DNA of 64,000 bases from Deltaproteobacteria bacterium (GTDB lineage Bacteria > Desulfobacterota > Syntrophia > Syntrophales > Smithellaceae): NCBI GenBank assembly GCA_012729055.1, contig JAAYDW010000050.1, forward strand, positions 1-64,000, written 5' to 3'. This document shows positions 50,939 to 61,566 of the stretch, in pieces. The number at the start of each line of letters is the position of its first letter. Position 1 is the stretch's first letter. The position numbers and the translations under genes were made by a program. The notes under the pieces are model-generated. The model saw nothing but the letters and a program-made list of their open reading frames with translations, did not search any database and was not told the origin of the DNA.

Positions 50939-51711
50939 ATTCCGAACGGCGCATTCGCAATATCCGCATCAAAAAGGGCATTTATGTTTTGCCGAACCTT
51001 TTTACGACCGCCAGCTTGTTTATGGGATTTTATTCGATTATCGCATCGATCCAGGAAAAGTTTTTTCTGGCGGCCATTGCAATTTTTGTCTCCCTGCTGT
51101 TTGACGGTCTCGACGGCCGGGTCGCCCGGATCACGAATTCCACCAGCCGCTTTGGCGCCGAATACGATTCGCTGGCCGACTTGGTTGCTTTCGGCGTTGC
51201 GCCGGCGCTTCTGGCCTACCTCTGGGCCATGTCCTTTTACGGAAAACTGGGCTGGATGGCCGCCTTCATGTTTGTTGCCTGCGGCGCCCTGAGACTCGCC
51301 CGGTACAATATTCAGATCGGCCTTATCGACAGCAAGGTCTTTAACGGACTGCCTATACCTGCCGCCGCCTGCGTCGTCGCCGCGACGGTGATTTTCTTCG
51401 ATTACCTGGGCGTCGAAGGCACCTTTCACAATCCGCAGATGATGGTCCTGGTGGCCATCCTGGCCCTGCTCATGGTCAGTAACATCAAATACTACAGCGG
51501 CAAGGACATGAAACTATTCGCCCGCATGCCGTTTATGACCTTTCTGATTATTCTGGGTGTCTTGCTGGTCATCATCTACAAACCGGAAGTGATGGTTTTT
51601 ATCATTTTTGTGGGCTACGCCCTTTCCGGCCCCCTGTGGTGGATTTTTAAATTCATCAGGAAAATCAGCACAAAAGACGGAAAGACCGGCGGCGCTCCCC
51701 GGCAGGAATGA
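50935..51711 (+). CDS. pssA: CDP-diacylglycerol-serine O-phosphatidyltransferase
   Basis: 258 aa membrane enzyme of the CDP-alcohol phosphatidyltransferase family. Catalytic signature DGLDGRVARITNS then FGAEYDSLADLV with the second Asp pair. About eight TM helices. Makes phosphatidylserine, the substrate of Psd just upstream. Confidence 0.95.
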   Translation: MNSERRIRNIRIKKGIYVLPNLFTTASLFMGFYSIIASIQEKFFLAAIAIFVSLLFDGLDGRVARITNSTSRFGAEYDSLADLVAFGVAPALLAYLWAMSFYGKLGWMAAFMFVACGALRLARYNIQIGLIDSKVFNGLPIPAAACVVAATVIFFDYLGVEGTFHNPQMMVLVAILALLMVSNIKYYSGKDMKLFARMPFMTFLIILGVLLVIIYKPEVMVFIIFVGYALSGPLWWIFKFIRKISTKDGKTGGAPRQE

Positions 51712-51745
51712 ACGGATCGGCATGTGACCATCATAAAGTAATATC

Positions 51746-52300
51746 ATGAGAATTTCCGGAGGTGAGGCAAAAGGAAGAACGCTTAGTTTCCCGGCCCGGT
51801 CGATCCAACGGCCGACCACCGATTTCCTGCGGGAAGCGATTTTCAATCTGCTCGGGGCCCAGTCGGGACGGACGTTTCTCGATGTGTTCGCCGGTTCGGG
51901 TTCCGTGGGAATCGAAGCCCTGAGCCGCGGCGCCCGGGCGGCTGCTTTTGTCGAAAAGAGCAAAATGCTTGCCACCGTCATCCGGGAAAATCTTTGCCGC
52001 TGCGGATACGCCGAAAAAGGCAGGATTATAACCGCCGACTTCCAGTCGGCGTTACGCGATCTTTATAAAAAAAATTGCCGGTATGACGTGATCTTCGCGG
52101 ATCCGCCCTACAACGAAGGCTATATCGAACGGATCCTGCGGGCCCTGGAAGCGTATCCGTCCTTTACTCCGGAAGGCGTCCTGGTTCTCCAGCATTCCGC
52201 AAGAGAGGCGGCGACGAATCCCGGCGTCGGGTGGAGCATCGAAGACCAGCGAAAATACGGCGACAATTTATTAACTTTTCTAAAGGTGGTAGTTGCATGA
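51746..52300 (+). CDS. rsmD: 16S rRNA (guanine-N2) methyltransferase RsmD
   Basis: 184 aa. MRISGGEAKGRTL start, SAM motif LDVFAGSGSVGIEALSRG, and catalytic VIFADPPYN (DPPY). Methylates G966 of 16S rRNA in E. coli numbering. Coupled to coaD (ATGA overlap), the usual pairing. Confidence 0.96.
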   Translation: MRISGGEAKGRTLSFPARSIQRPTTDFLREAIFNLLGAQSGRTFLDVFAGSGSVGIEALSRGARAAAFVEKSKMLATVIRENLCRCGYAEKGRIITADFQSALRDLYKKNCRYDVIFADPPYNEGYIERILRALEAYPSFTPEGVLVLQHSAREAATNPGVGWSIEDQRKYGDNLLTFLKVVVA

Positions 52301-52812
52301 TGCAAGAAAAATTTGAAAACAAAATCGCTATTTACCCAGGTTCATTCGATCCCATCACCAACGGTCATGTCGATATCATCAAACGGGGCAGTCGGATCTT
52401 CGATGAAATTATCGTCCTTGTCGCCTACAATCCGGATAAGTCCTCCTTGTTTACCGTGGAGGAAAGATGCGGGTTCATCCGGGATATCTTTCAGGGACAC
52501 CCGGGGATCCGCGTGGATTCTCACGACGGCCTGCTGATCGACTATCTGAAAAGTTCCGGCGCCAGCACGATTTTACGGGGCATGCGCGCGCTTTCCGATT
52601 TTGAATATGAATTTCAGATGGCGCTCATGAACCGGCGGCAAACCAAGAACGTGGAAACCGTTTTTCTGATGAGCGGATTCCGCTGGTTTTACACCAGTTC
52701 CAAGCTGATCAAGGAAGTGGCCAGCCTGGGCGGATCGGTGAAGGGGCTGGTGCCGGAAAACGTTCATCAGAAGTTACTGGAAAAATTTCATACGACCAAC
52801 AACAGAAAGTAG
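52297..52812 (+). CDS. coaD: Phosphopantetheine adenylyltransferase
   Basis: 171 aa coenzyme A enzyme. YPGSFDPITNGHVDII with the nucleotidylyl HxGH-like site (TNGH), RGMRALSDFEYEFQMALMNR, and TSSKLIKEVASLGG. ATG 52297 (or 52300) behind AAAGGTGG, overlapping the rsmD stop. Confidence 0.96.
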   Translation: MMQEKFENKIAIYPGSFDPITNGHVDIIKRGSRIFDEIIVLVAYNPDKSSLFTVEERCGFIRDIFQGHPGIRVDSHDGLLIDYLKSSGASTILRGMRALSDFEYEFQMALMNRRQTKNVETVFLMSGFRWFYTSSKLIKEVASLGGSVKGLVPENVHQKLLEKFHTTNNRK

Positions 52813-52829
52813 TCGGAAGGAAGAAGAAA

Positions 52830-54233
52830 ATGGGAGGGCTTTTCGGCGTAGTCAGTCGGGACAGTTGCGTTCAGACGCTCTTTTACGGGACGGATTATCA
52901 TTCTCATCTGGGAACCGAGCATGGCGGCATGGCCGTTTACGGCGCCAAAGGATTTTACAACACCATTCACGGCATCTCGCAGGCGCAGTTCAAATCGCGC
53001 TTTGTCGATGACTACAAGAAAATGGAGGGACATTCCGGCATCGGCGCCATTGACGACGACTCGCCGCAGCCGCTGATTTTTCGCTCCAAGTTCGGCATTT
53101 ACGCGGTTGTGGCCACGGGCCTCATCGCCAACAAGAATGAACTGGTCGCCGAACTGCTCAATGAAGGCGCGTCCTTCACGGAAATGGCCGGCGGAGGCGT
53201 CAACAACGCGGAAATCGTCGCGTACCTGATCAACCGCGGAGATAATATCGTCGAGGGCATTGCCTCCATGCGCGGCATCATCGAGGGATCGATCTGTGTC
53301 CTGGTGCTGACGCCGGAAGGCATTTACGCCGCCCGGGACAAGGTGGGCCGTTTCCCGCTGGCCCTGGGGCGAAGCAAGGATCCCGCCCGGAAATCACACG
53401 TCGTAGCCACGGAAGCCAGTTCCTTTGAAAACCTGGGATACGAGCTTGCGAGATTTCTGGGGCCGGGGGAAATCGTCCTTTTGTCCGACGACGGCGTCCG
53501 GCAGCTCAAACCGGAAGGGAACCAGAAAAAAATCTGCTCTTTTTTGTGGATCTATACCGGTTCTCCCTCTTCCGTTTATGACGGCATCAGCGTGGAGCAC
53601 ACCCGCGAACGCTGCGGCCGCTACCTGGCCAAGCGCGACAGCGTCGAAGCGGACTTCGTCGCCGGCGTCCCTGATTCCGGCGTGGGGCATGCCGTCGGCT
53701 ACGCCATGGAATCCGGCATTCCCTACCGGCGTCCGCTGGTCAAGTACACGCCGGGCTACGGAAGGAGCTACACGCCGCCTACGCAGGAAATCCGCGACTT
53801 GGTGGCGACAATGAAACTCGTGGCGGTGCGGGAGGTCATCAACGGCAACCGGATGATCATCTGCGACGATTCCATCGTCCGCGGCACACAGCTCAAGAAC
53901 CTGACCGTCAAGAAACTCTGGGACAACGGCGCCCGGGAAATTCATATCCGCCCCGCCTGTCCGCCCCTGATGTTTCCCTGCATTTACGCCTCCTCCACAC
54001 GGACCACGGCGGAGCTCGCATGCCGCAAGGCCATGCGCGCCCTGGAAGGCCGGGATCTGGACGAGCCGTCGGACTATCTGGACCCGTCATCGGCCAAGCA
54101 TGCGAAGATGGTGGACTGGATCCGGCGCGACCTCAACGTGACGACGCTGAAATATCTGGAAATCGAAGACATGATCGCGGCGATCGGCCTGCCGTCCGAT
54201 CAGCTCTGCCTGCACTGCTGGCTGGGAAAGTAA
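52830..54233 (+). CDS. PurF-like amidophosphoribosyltransferase lacking the glutaminase cysteine
   Basis: 467 aa with the PurF two-domain layout. The N-terminal Ntn-hydrolase domain begins MGGLFGVVSR: the nucleophile Cys that must follow Met in working PurF is Gly. The normal RYPTAG glutamine-binding block is AIDDDSPQP. The PRPP loop MIICDDSIVRGTQ is intact, and the C-terminal CLHCWLGK could hold a [4Fe-4S] cluster. It may use free ammonia, or have another phosphoribosyl role. I recall similar proteins in anaerobes annotated as PurF, unverified. Confidence 0.85.
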   Translation: MGGLFGVVSRDSCVQTLFYGTDYHSHLGTEHGGMAVYGAKGFYNTIHGISQAQFKSRFVDDYKKMEGHSGIGAIDDDSPQPLIFRSKFGIYAVVATGLIANKNELVAELLNEGASFTEMAGGGVNNAEIVAYLINRGDNIVEGIASMRGIIEGSICVLVLTPEGIYAARDKVGRFPLALGRSKDPARKSHVVATEASSFENLGYELARFLGPGEIVLLSDDGVRQLKPEGNQKKICSFLWIYTGSPSSVYDGISVEHTRERCGRYLAKRDSVEADFVAGVPDSGVGHAVGYAMESGIPYRRPLVKYTPGYGRSYTPPTQEIRDLVATMKLVAVREVINGNRMIICDDSIVRGTQLKNLTVKKLWDNGAREIHIRPACPPLMFPCIYASSTRTTAELACRKAMRALEGRDLDEPSDYLDPSSAKHAKMVDWIRRDLNVTTLKYLEIEDMIAAIGLPSDQLCLHCWLGK

Positions 54234-54245
54234 AACGCAAGACAA

Positions 54246-54297
54246 GGCGGCTTAACGCAGGTCGGCAATGCAGGACCGCGGGGCCGCCTTTTTTTTA
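54246..54297 (+). terminator. Intrinsic terminator after the PurF-like gene
   Basis: GGCGGC (54246-54251) pairs with GCCGCC (54283-54288), followed by a run of eight T. The loop is large (31 nt) and may have inner pairing. Confidence 0.65.
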
Positions 54298-54341
54298 TTT
54301 TCGCAAAGCCGTCGGGAATGCCCCTCTTCGCAAAATAGCCG

Positions 54342-54370
54342 TTGCCCGCGGAAGATACACATGTTATAAA
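54342..54370 (+). promoter_or_regulatory. Promoter of ispG-proS
   Basis: TTGCCC, 17 nt, TATAAA, about 30 nt before the ispG ATG (54404). Confidence 0.6.
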
Positions 54371-54403
54371 ATTTCCAAAGGCAAAGATGAAAGCGCCCAG
54401 CTT

Positions 54404-55474
54404 ATGGAAGAAGCCTCACTACGAAGAAGAAAAACCAGAACCATCCGGATAGGATCCGTCCGGATCGGTTCAGATGCGCCGATCGTCGTCCAGTCCATGA
54501 CCAATACGGACACCCGGAACGTCGCGGCAACCGTAAAGCAGATTAACGCCCTCGAAAGGGCGGGCTGCGAAATCGCCCGCGTGGCGATTCCCGATGCGGA
54601 CGCCGTCCGGGCGCTTGCAGACATCAAGAAGGGCATCGCCATTCCACTGATCGCCGATATTCATTTTCAGGCTCAGCTGGCCATCGACGCCATCAAAAAC
54701 GGGGCGGACGGCATCCGGATCAATCCGGGCAACATGGCGAAGGACAGGATCGCCGAAATTGTCCGCGCAGCCAGGGATCATGCGACGGCCATCCGGATCG
54801 GCGTCAATGCCGGTTCGCTGCAAAAGGACCTGCTTGCCGAATACGGTGTTTCGGCCCGGGCGCTTTGCGAAAGCGCTCTGCGCAATGTCGCCCTGTTTGA
54901 AGACCTGGGCTTTGAGCAGATCAAGCTGTCGCTCAAGTCTTCCGACGTGCCGATGATGGTGGAAGCCTACCGCAGCATTGCCGCAAAAACGGATTACCCC
55001 CTGCACCTGGGCGTCACGGAAGCGGGGCCGCTGGTGGATGCGGCGGTCAAATCCGCACTGGGCATCGGCATGCTCCTTTACGAGGGCATCGGGGACACCA
55101 TCCGGGTATCCGTGACGGGCGATCCCGTGCAGGAGCTGCCCATCGCCTACGGCATTTTGCGGGCCCTGAAAATCCGGAAAGTCGGGCCGGAAATCATTTC
55201 CTGTCCGACGTGCGGACGCTGCGAAATCGATCTGGCCGGTCTGGTGTCGCAGGTGGAAAAAGCCCTGGCCGGCCGCAAAGCCTATCTCAAGGTGGCATTG
55301 ATGGGCTGCGTGGTGAACGGCCCCGGCGAAGCGGCGGAAGCGGACATCGGCCTTGCCGGCGGACGCGGCTTCGGCATGATCTTCAAAAAGGGCGTCGCCT
55401 GCAAAAAAGTCGCGGAAAAAGATTTTGTCCCGGTATTACTCGAAGAGATCCGATCCCTGGACAATGAACCATAA
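54404..55474 (+). CDS. ispG: 4-hydroxy-3-methylbut-2-enyl diphosphate synthase IspG
   Basis: 356 aa [4Fe-4S] enzyme of the MEP isoprenoid pathway. Cluster ligands in SCPTCGRCEID and LMGCVVNGPGEA. The TIM-barrel N-terminal part has PIVVQSMTNTDTRN and LIADIHFQ. Start MEEASLRRRK; the ribosome site is weak. It follows a terminator and has its own promoter. Confidence 0.95.
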   Translation: MEEASLRRRKTRTIRIGSVRIGSDAPIVVQSMTNTDTRNVAATVKQINALERAGCEIARVAIPDADAVRALADIKKGIAIPLIADIHFQAQLAIDAIKNGADGIRINPGNMAKDRIAEIVRAARDHATAIRIGVNAGSLQKDLLAEYGVSARALCESALRNVALFEDLGFEQIKLSLKSSDVPMMVEAYRSIAAKTDYPLHLGVTEAGPLVDAAVKSALGIGMLLYEGIGDTIRVSVTGDPVQELPIAYGILRALKIRKVGPEIISCPTCGRCEIDLAGLVSQVEKALAGRKAYLKVALMGCVVNGPGEAAEADIGLAGGRGFGMIFKKGVACKKVAEKDFVPVLLEEIRSLDNEP

Positions 55475-55483
55475 GGAGGAGGA

Positions 55484-57208
55484 ATGCGTTACTCGGAAAT
55501 GCACCTGCCCACCGGACGGGAAGTGCCGTCCGATGCGGAGGTGGTCAGCAATCAACTCATGATTCGGGCGGGAATGATCCGCAAACTCACGAGCGGAATT
55601 TACTCTTATCTGCCGCTCGGCTATCGCGTCATCCGCAAGGTGGAGCAGATCATCCGCGAGGAAATGAACCGGGCCGGCGCCCAGGAAGTGCATTTGCCGA
55701 TGGTGCAGCCGGCGGAACTCTGGCAGGAATCGGGCCGCTGGACCTATTACGGCAAGGAGCTGCTCCGCTTCCGCGACCGCAACGACCGCGACTACTGCCT
55801 GGGGCCCACGCATGAGGAAGTCATCACGGATCTGGTCCGCCACGACATAAAAACCTACCGCCAGCTGCCGCGCAATCTGTACCAGATTCAGACCAAGTTC
55901 CGCGACGAAGTGCGTCCGCGGTTCGGCGTGATGCGCTGCCGGGAGTTCGGCATGAAGGACGCTTACAGCTTTGACGCGGACGAAGCGGGCGCGGAAAAAA
56001 GCTACGACAAGATGTTTGCCGCGTACAACGCCATCTTCAGCCGCTGCGGCCTCACGTATCGCCCGGTGGAAGCGGATTCCGGCAGCATCGGCGGCAGCTT
56101 TTCACACGAGTTCATGGTGTTGGCCGAATCGGGCGAAGATGCCATCGCTTTCTGCGACACATGCAGCTATGCAGCAAATCTGGAAAAGGCGGAAATCGCC
56201 AGGCCGGAAAAGACCGCGCCCAAAGCCTCGGACCGGCCGGCTCTGGAAAACGTGGAAACGCCCGACGTGCGCACCATTGAAGAAGTCAGCGCTTTTCTGA
56301 ACGTTTCTGCAAAGCAGATCGTGAAGACCCTCATCTTCAACGCGGACGGCAAGGCCTGCGCCGTTTTGATCCGCGGCGATCATGAGGTGAACGAAATCAA
56401 GGTGAAAAATTACCTCGGGGCGGCCGAACTGGAACTGGCCGACGACGACATGATTTTCAAGGCCACCGGCGCGCCGCGCGGCTTTGCGGGGCCCGTCGGC
56501 GTCAAAGTCCGCGTGATCGCCGACTATTCGATCCTCCCTCTTGCCGACATGGTGACCGGGGCGAACCGGGAAAATTATCATTTGAAAAACGTGAACCTCG
56601 GCCGGGATTTTACGGTGGAGTCTTTTGCGGATCTGCGCGTGGTCCGGCCGGGCGACGCCTGTCCGCGCTGCGGCGGCGAAATCAAATTCGCCCGCGGCAT
56701 CGAAGTCGGCCACGTTTTCAAGCTGGGCGCCAAGTATTCGAAGGCCATGAAAGCCGTCTACCTGGATCGCGACGGCAAGGAAAAAACCATGATCATGGGC
56801 TGCTACGGCATCGGCGTCGGCCGGACCGTGGCCGCCTGTATCGAACAGAATTTCGATCAAAACGGCATCATCTGGCCGATGCCCCTTGCGCCTTACGCCG
56901 CGATTGTTACACCCGTCAACATCAACGAGCCGGAAGTCATGAAAGCAGCCGAGGAGATCTACGCCGGCCTCCTGGCCGCGGAGGTGGAAGTGATTCTCGA
57001 CGACCGGGATGAACGTGCGGGCGTAAAATTCAAGGACGCCGATCTGATCGGCATTCCCCTGCGCATTGTCGTGGGGCCCAAAAACCTGGCCCAGGGCAAG
57101 GTGGAATTGAAGATCCGCAAAACCGGCGAAAGCCGCCTTTACGCAAAAAGTGACATTGTCGGAGAAGTCCGGGCGATTATTGCCGCGGAGTTGAAGCAGG
57201 CCGGTTGA
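55484..57208 (+). CDS. proS: Prolyl-tRNA synthetase (bacterial type)
   Basis: 574 aa class II aa[15 protein letters not shown] start, motif 2 region [21 protein letters not shown], and a YbaK-like editing insertion (about 225-380). The C-terminal anticodon domain has [24 protein letters not shown] is only 1-2 nt before the ATG, but the N terminus is conserved. The cognate tRNA-Pro lies at 61490. Confidence 0.97.
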   Translation: MRYSEMHLPTGREVPSDAEVVSNQLMIRAGMIRKLTSGIYSYLPLGYRVIRKVEQIIREEMNRAGAQEVHLPMVQPAELWQESGRWTYYGKELLRFRDRNDRDYCLGPTHEEVITDLVRHDIKTYRQLPRNLYQIQTKFRDEVRPRFGVMRCREFGMKDAYSFDADEAGAEKSYDKMFAAYNAIFSRCGLTYRPVEADSGSIGGSFSHEFMVLAESGEDAIAFCDTCSYAANLEKAEIARPEKTAPKASDRPALENVETPDVRTIEEVSAFLNVSAKQIVKTLIFNADGKACAVLIRGDHEVNEIKVKNYLGAAELELADDDMIFKATGAPRGFAGPVGVKVRVIADYSILPLADMVTGANRENYHLKNVNLGRDFTVESFADLRVVRPGDACPRCGGEIKFARGIEVGHVFKLGAKYSKAMKAVYLDRDGKEKTMIMGCYGIGVGRTVAACIEQNFDQNGIIWPMPLAPYAAIVTPVNINEPEVMKAAEEIYAGLLAAEVEVILDDRDERAGVKFKDADLIGIPLRIVVGPKNLAQGKVELKIRKTGESRLYAKSDIVGEVRAIIAAELKQAG

Positions 57209-57233
57209 TTCCCGCGCGGGACTGGAAATCTTC

Positions 57234-59375
57234 ATGTTAAGAATCAATGACATTCTTGATAAAGCTCAAGCCTATCTCCCGGCCGAAGAGCTGGAGATGA
57301 TTCAGAAGGCGTATATTTATTCCGCCACCGTGCACCAGGGGCAGGTTCGTCTGTCCGGCGAGCCTTACCTTACGCATCCCATGGAAGTGGCCGGCATGCT
57401 TGTCGACATGAAGATGGATTCGGCGACAATCATCAGCGGTCTGCTGCACGACACGATTGAAGACACGCTCACCACGCGCGAGCAGATCGAACAGGAGTTC
57501 GGCAAGGATGTCGCTTTTCTCGTCGGCGGGCTGACCAAGCTGAGCCGCATTTCCTTCGGATCGCAGGAAGAACGCCAGGCCGAAAATTTTCGGAAGATGA
57601 TTCTCGCCATGTCGGCGGACATCCGCATTCTGCTGGTTCGCCTGGCCGACCGCATTCACAACATGCGGACCCTCCAGTACCAGAAGCCCGACCGGCGGGA
57701 GTACATCGCCCGGGAAACCATGGACGTCTACGCTCCGCTGGCCAACCGGCTGGGCATCAACTGGATGAAAATGGAGCTCGAGGACCTTGCCTTTCAGTAC
57801 ATTTCGCCCGAAGCCTATCAGGAACTCGACACGCGGGTCGCCAAATCCCAGGAATCCCGCAACCGCTACACGGAGGAAGTCAAGGGCATCATTTTCAGGG
57901 AACTCGAGAAGGTGTCCATCCGGGGGGAGGTCGAGGGCCGGGCCAAGCACCTGTACGGCATTTATAAAAAAATGCACGAACAGCGCATCAACTTCGACGA
58001 GGTATACGACGTCATCGCCTTCCGCATCATTCTGGAGTCGGACATCGACAAGACCTGCTACGAGGCGCTGAGCATTGTCCACGCCCTCTGGAAGCCGGTT
58101 CCCGGCCGGTTCAAGGACTACATTGCCATGCCCAAGGCCAACAACTATCAGTCGCTGCACACCGCGGTGATCGGCCCTTACGGCGAGCGCGTCGAAATCC
58201 AGATCCGTACCCGGAGCATGCACGAGTGGGCGGAAAAGGGCATCGCCGCGCACTGGCGCTACAAGGAAGGACGGGCTTTTCAGGACCACGAGGACAATCA
58301 GATCAAGAAACTGCGCGAGGCGCTGGAGATTCAGCAGGAAATCAAGAATCCGAAAGAGTTCATGTCCAACCTGAAACTGGCGCTCTTTCCGGAGGAGGTC
58401 TACGTCTTCACGCCGCACGGGGACGTCAAATCCTTCCCCAAGGGCGCAACGCCCGTGGACTTCGCCTACAGCATCCACACCGACGTCGGCCACCAGTGCA
58501 CGGGGGCCAAGGTGAACCGCAGCATCGTGCCGCTGCGCTACCAGCTGCAAAACGGCGATCAGGTGGAAATCATCACGCAGGCGGGGCATCACCCGAGCAA
58601 GGACTGGCTGAAGTTTGTGGTGACCTCCCGCGCCATCTCCAAAATCCGCAACTGGGTCAACGCGGAGGAAAAGAACAGTTCGCTTACGCTGGGCAAGGAC
58701 CTGCTGGAAAAGGAATTCCGTCGCAACAACCTGAAGTTTTCGACCTACCTCAAATCGGATGAAATCCGCAAAGTGCTCTCGGAATATTCGCTGCAAACGC
58801 TCGATGACCTGATTTCCCAGGTCGGCTACGGGCGCATTTCCGCCAAACAGGTGGTCAATCATTTCCTGGCGGCGGAGGCGCCGAAGGAGCCGGAAGCGCC
58901 GCCGGACAAGGCCAAAAAGAAATCCGCCGCGCCTTCCCTGGGCATCAGTCTGACCGGCATCGACGACGTCATGGTGAAATTCGCCAAATGCTGCAACCCG
59001 ATTCCCGGCGATGAAATCGCGGGCTACATTTCCCGCGGCCGCGGCATTGTGGTGCACACGCAGAAATGTCCTCATCTGCAGCGGCTTGACGCGGAAAGAA
59101 TCGTCGATGTCAACTGGGACGTCCGGGAGAAACACGCTTATCCCGTGCACATCAAAGTCGTCTGCACCGACCGCAAGGGCGTGATCACTGAAGTGAGCTC
59201 GGCGATTTCGTCCTTTGACGTGAACATCAGCTCTGCCCGCGTCGAGACGACCGACATGATCGCCAATCTGATGTTTGTCATCGATGTTTATGACACACAG
59301 CAGTTGAACGCCATTTTTTCGGCCATCCGGCAGTTGAAAATCGTCCACTCCATCGAACGCATCTCCAAGGGTTGA
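57234..59375 (+). CDS. rel: Bifunctional (p)ppGpp synthetase/hydrolase (Rel/SpoT)
   Basis: 713 aa. The HD hydrolase site LLHDTIEDTL is intact. The synthetase has GRFKDYIAMPK (the RxKD motif of bifunctional enzymes) and VEIQIRTRSMHEWAE. TGS (VYVFTPHGDVKSFPKG), a Cys-containing conserved domain (KFAKCCNPIPGDE) and C-terminal ACT follow. Controls the stringent response. Follows proS by 25 nt. Confidence 0.96.
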   Translation: MLRINDILDKAQAYLPAEELEMIQKAYIYSATVHQGQVRLSGEPYLTHPMEVAGMLVDMKMDSATIISGLLHDTIEDTLTTREQIEQEFGKDVAFLVGGLTKLSRISFGSQEERQAENFRKMILAMSADIRILLVRLADRIHNMRTLQYQKPDRREYIARETMDVYAPLANRLGINWMKMELEDLAFQYISPEAYQELDTRVAKSQESRNRYTEEVKGIIFRELEKVSIRGEVEGRAKHLYGIYKKMHEQRINFDEVYDVIAFRIILESDIDKTCYEALSIVHALWKPVPGRFKDYIAMPKANNYQSLHTAVIGPYGERVEIQIRTRSMHEWAEKGIAAHWRYKEGRAFQDHEDNQIKKLREALEIQQEIKNPKEFMSNLKLALFPEEVYVFTPHGDVKSFPKGATPVDFAYSIHTDVGHQCTGAKVNRSIVPLRYQLQNGDQVEIITQAGHHPSKDWLKFVVTSRAISKIRNWVNAEEKNSSLTLGKDLLEKEFRRNNLKFSTYLKSDEIRKVLSEYSLQTLDDLISQVGYGRISAKQVVNHFLAAEAPKEPEAPPDKAKKKSAAPSLGISLTGIDDVMVKFAKCCNPIPGDEIAGYISRGRGIVVHTQKCPHLQRLDAERIVDVNWDVREKHAYPVHIKVVCTDRKGVITEVSSAISSFDVNISSARVETTDMIANLMFVIDVYDTQQLNAIFSAIRQLKIVHSIERISKG

Positions 59376-59479
59376 AAATACCGGAAGGAATCCTTTTTGA
59401 TTGACAAACGCAGCCACTGTGCGATAAGCAGGCCGAGCCTGCACGGCAGGCCAATGACTCTCCGCGACAGGTGAAAAAA

Positions 59480-60160
59480 ATGCTACGCAACCGGCTGAAA
59501 TATACAGTTTTCTGTTGTTCCGTTCTTGTCCTGTGTTTCTGGACGTTTACCGCTTTTTCCCAGAGCGCGAAGCCCGTCGTGCTTATCGATCCGGCGCACG
59601 GCGGCGCAGATGCGGGCGTGACGGGCATTGACGAGACGGCGGAAAAAGATATCACCCTGGCCATCGCCCTGGCTTTGCAAAAGGAACTGGCGAATGACTC
59701 CTCCGTTGAGGTCGTGCTGACACGGAATTCGGACAAGGTCGTTTCGCTGGAAGAGCGACGCAAAATCATTTCCGAGCGGAAGCCGGCGATAGTTCTCAGC
59801 CTGCACGCCAACGCCGGTTTCGGCAAGTCCGCCTCCGGCTACGAAATGTACTATCCGGGATTCAAAAATATCCAGGCGGGCGGCCGCGACGCCGGGGGAA
59901 AAACCGGCGCGCAACAGCATTTGAACGACGCCGTCAAAATGGCGCGCCTGGTGCAGAAAAATTTCAGCGCGCTCTTCCCGCGCAAGGACCGGGGACTGAG
60001 AGAAGCGGATGTTCCGCTGGCCGTCGGACTGACCGTCCCCGTGCTGACGATTGAGATGGGATTTGCAACGTCGCCGGAAGACAGGAAGAAGCTTTCGTCG
60101 GCCAAAATCCAGACGCAAATCGCCCAGGCCCTGGCCAAAAGCGTCAAATCCTTTTTTTAG
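59480..60160 (+). CDS. N-acetylmuramoyl-L-alanine amidase (Amidase_3)
   Basis: 226 aa exported cell-wall hydrolase. Signal peptide about residues 1-29 (ending TAFSQS). Zinc site: [10 protein letters not shown] (His), [10 protein letters not shown] (Glu), and LSLHANAGF (His); catalytic Glu in TIEMGF. ATG 59480 follows AGGTGA at 5 nt, better than the GTG at 59471. Splits peptide from glycan in the periplasm. Confidence 0.92.
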   Translation: MLRNRLKYTVFCCSVLVLCFWTFTAFSQSAKPVVLIDPAHGGADAGVTGIDETAEKDITLAIALALQKELANDSSVEVVLTRNSDKVVSLEERRKIISERKPAIVLSLHANAGFGKSASGYEMYYPGFKNIQAGGRDAGGKTGAQQHLNDAVKMARLVQKNFSALFPRKDRGLREADVPLAVGLTVPVLTIEMGFATSPEDRKKLSSAKIQTQIAQALAKSVKSFF

Positions 60161-60167
60161 GTGTCCC

Positions 60168-60899
60168 GTGTTTTGCAGATCTTCGAACAGAAAATATGAC
60201 GAGCTCAGACCCGTCTGCATCACCAATCAGTACCTGAGAAATGTTCCGGGATCGGTGCTGGTAGAGTTCGGCCACACGAAAGTGCTGTGCGCGGCCTCTC
60301 TTGACGACAAGACGGCGCCTTTTCTGAAAAACACGGGCAAGGGCTGGCTCACCGCGGAATATTCGATGCTGCCCATGTCCACGCCGGTCCGTTCGGCGAG
60401 GGAAGCCGCCCGGGGCAAGGTAGGGGGCAGAACGCAGGAAATTCAGCGGCTCATCGGCCGGTCGCTGCGGGCGGTGACGGATCTGACCGCTTTCGGCGAA
60501 AGAACCGTTTACATCGACTGCGACGTCCTGCAGGCGGACGGCGGCACGCGGACCGCCGCGATCACCGGCGCCTTCGTGGCGCTGGTGGATCTGTTCCGGG
60601 AAATGAAGCGCCGGGGGCAGATACCGGACATTCCCGTCCGGGATTATGTGGCGGCGGTCAGCGTCGGCATCATTGGGGAGCAGGCGCTTCTTGATCTGGA
60701 ATACGAAGAGGATTCCCGGGCGGACGTCGATATGAACGTCGTCATGACCGGCGCGGGATCCTTTATTGAAATTCAGGGCACAGCCGAACACGTTCCATTT
60801 ACCCGCGTTGAGCTTGACGCCATGACGGCGCTTGCCAGGACCGGCATCGACCGGATCATGGCTTTTCAAAAGGCTGTGGCGGGCGACCTGACGTCATGA
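60168..60899 (+). CDS. rph: RNase PH
   Basis: 243 aa phosphorolytic exoribonuclease for tRNA 3' maturation. N terminus RKYDELRPV, then [25 protein letters not shown] and [20 protein letters not shown]. Starts with GTG 60168, behind AGGTG, so that it directly follows the amidase. Coupled to rdgB by ATGA. Confidence 0.95.
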   Translation: MFCRSSNRKYDELRPVCITNQYLRNVPGSVLVEFGHTKVLCAASLDDKTAPFLKNTGKGWLTAEYSMLPMSTPVRSAREAARGKVGGRTQEIQRLIGRSLRAVTDLTAFGERTVYIDCDVLQADGGTRTAAITGAFVALVDLFREMKRRGQIPDIPVRDYVAAVSVGIIGEQALLDLEYEEDSRADVDMNVVMTGAGSFIEIQGTAEHVPFTRVELDAMTALARTGIDRIMAFQKAVAGDLTS

Positions 60900-61483
60900 G
60901 AATCGTTTTTGCCACCAGGAATGAAGGCAAGGTCCGGGAAATTCGCGAACTGCTGGCAGCTGAGGACATTGAGCTTTGCTCGCTCAATGCATTTGCGCAG
61001 GCGCCGGACATCGTGGAGGACGGAGCAACCTATCTGGAAAACGCCTTGAAGAAAGCGAAGATCATCTCCGAATTTTCGGGCGAGACGGTGCTGGCCGACG
61101 ATTCGGGGCTTCAGGTCGACGCGCTTGACGGAGAACCGGGCATTTATTCCGCGCGCTATGCGGGTGAGGGGGCGACGGACGAGGAAAACAACGCCAAACT
61201 GCTGGACCGGTTGAAGGATGTGCCGCCCGCGGCGAGAACGGCGGCTTTTCATTGCGCCCTGGTGCTTTACGAACCCGGCGGCCGCTGGCGCGCTTTCGAA
61301 GCCCGCTGGCCGGGGCTGATCATCGACGAACGGCGCGGGACCAACGGCTTCGGCTATGATCCGATTTTCCTGGATCCGAAATATTCCAAGACCGCCGCGG
61401 AGCTGCCGCCTCGGATCAAAAACACCGTCAGCCACCGCGGACAGGCTTTTGCGCTTCTCAAAAGCCATCTCTGCAGTGCATAA
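60896..61483 (+). CDS. rdgB: Non-canonical purine NTP pyrophosphatase RdgB/HAM1
   Basis: 195 aa house-cleaning enzyme that hydrolyses ITP, XTP and d[52 protein letters not shown] and VSHRGQAF are family blocks. Paired with rph as in many genomes. Confidence 0.96.
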   Translation: MRIVFATRNEGKVREIRELLAAEDIELCSLNAFAQAPDIVEDGATYLENALKKAKIISEFSGETVLADDSGLQVDALDGEPGIYSARYAGEGATDEENNAKLLDRLKDVPPAARTAAFHCALVLYEPGGRWRAFEARWPGLIIDERRGTNGFGYDPIFLDPKYSKTAAELPPRIKNTVSHRGQAFALLKSHLCSA

Positions 61484-61489
61484 TCCATA

Positions 61490-61566
61490 CGGGGCGTAGC
61501 GCAGCCTGGTAGCGCGCTTGCTTTGGGAGCAAGATGTCGCAGGTTCAAATCCTGCCGCCCCGACCA
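61490..61566 (+). tRNA. tRNA-Pro (anticodon UGG)
   Basis: 77 nt. Acceptor stem CGGGGCG (61490-61496) pairs with CGCCCCG, discriminator A and an encoded CCA end. Anticodon loop TTTGGGA flanked by CTTGC/GCAAG gives anticodon TGG; T-loop GGTTCAAATCC. It lies directly after rdgB. Confidence 0.97.

Noticed and set aside
57237-59444. Minus-strand open frame (735 codons) opposite rel
   Set aside because: No motifs; rel has all its conserved domains on the plus strand.
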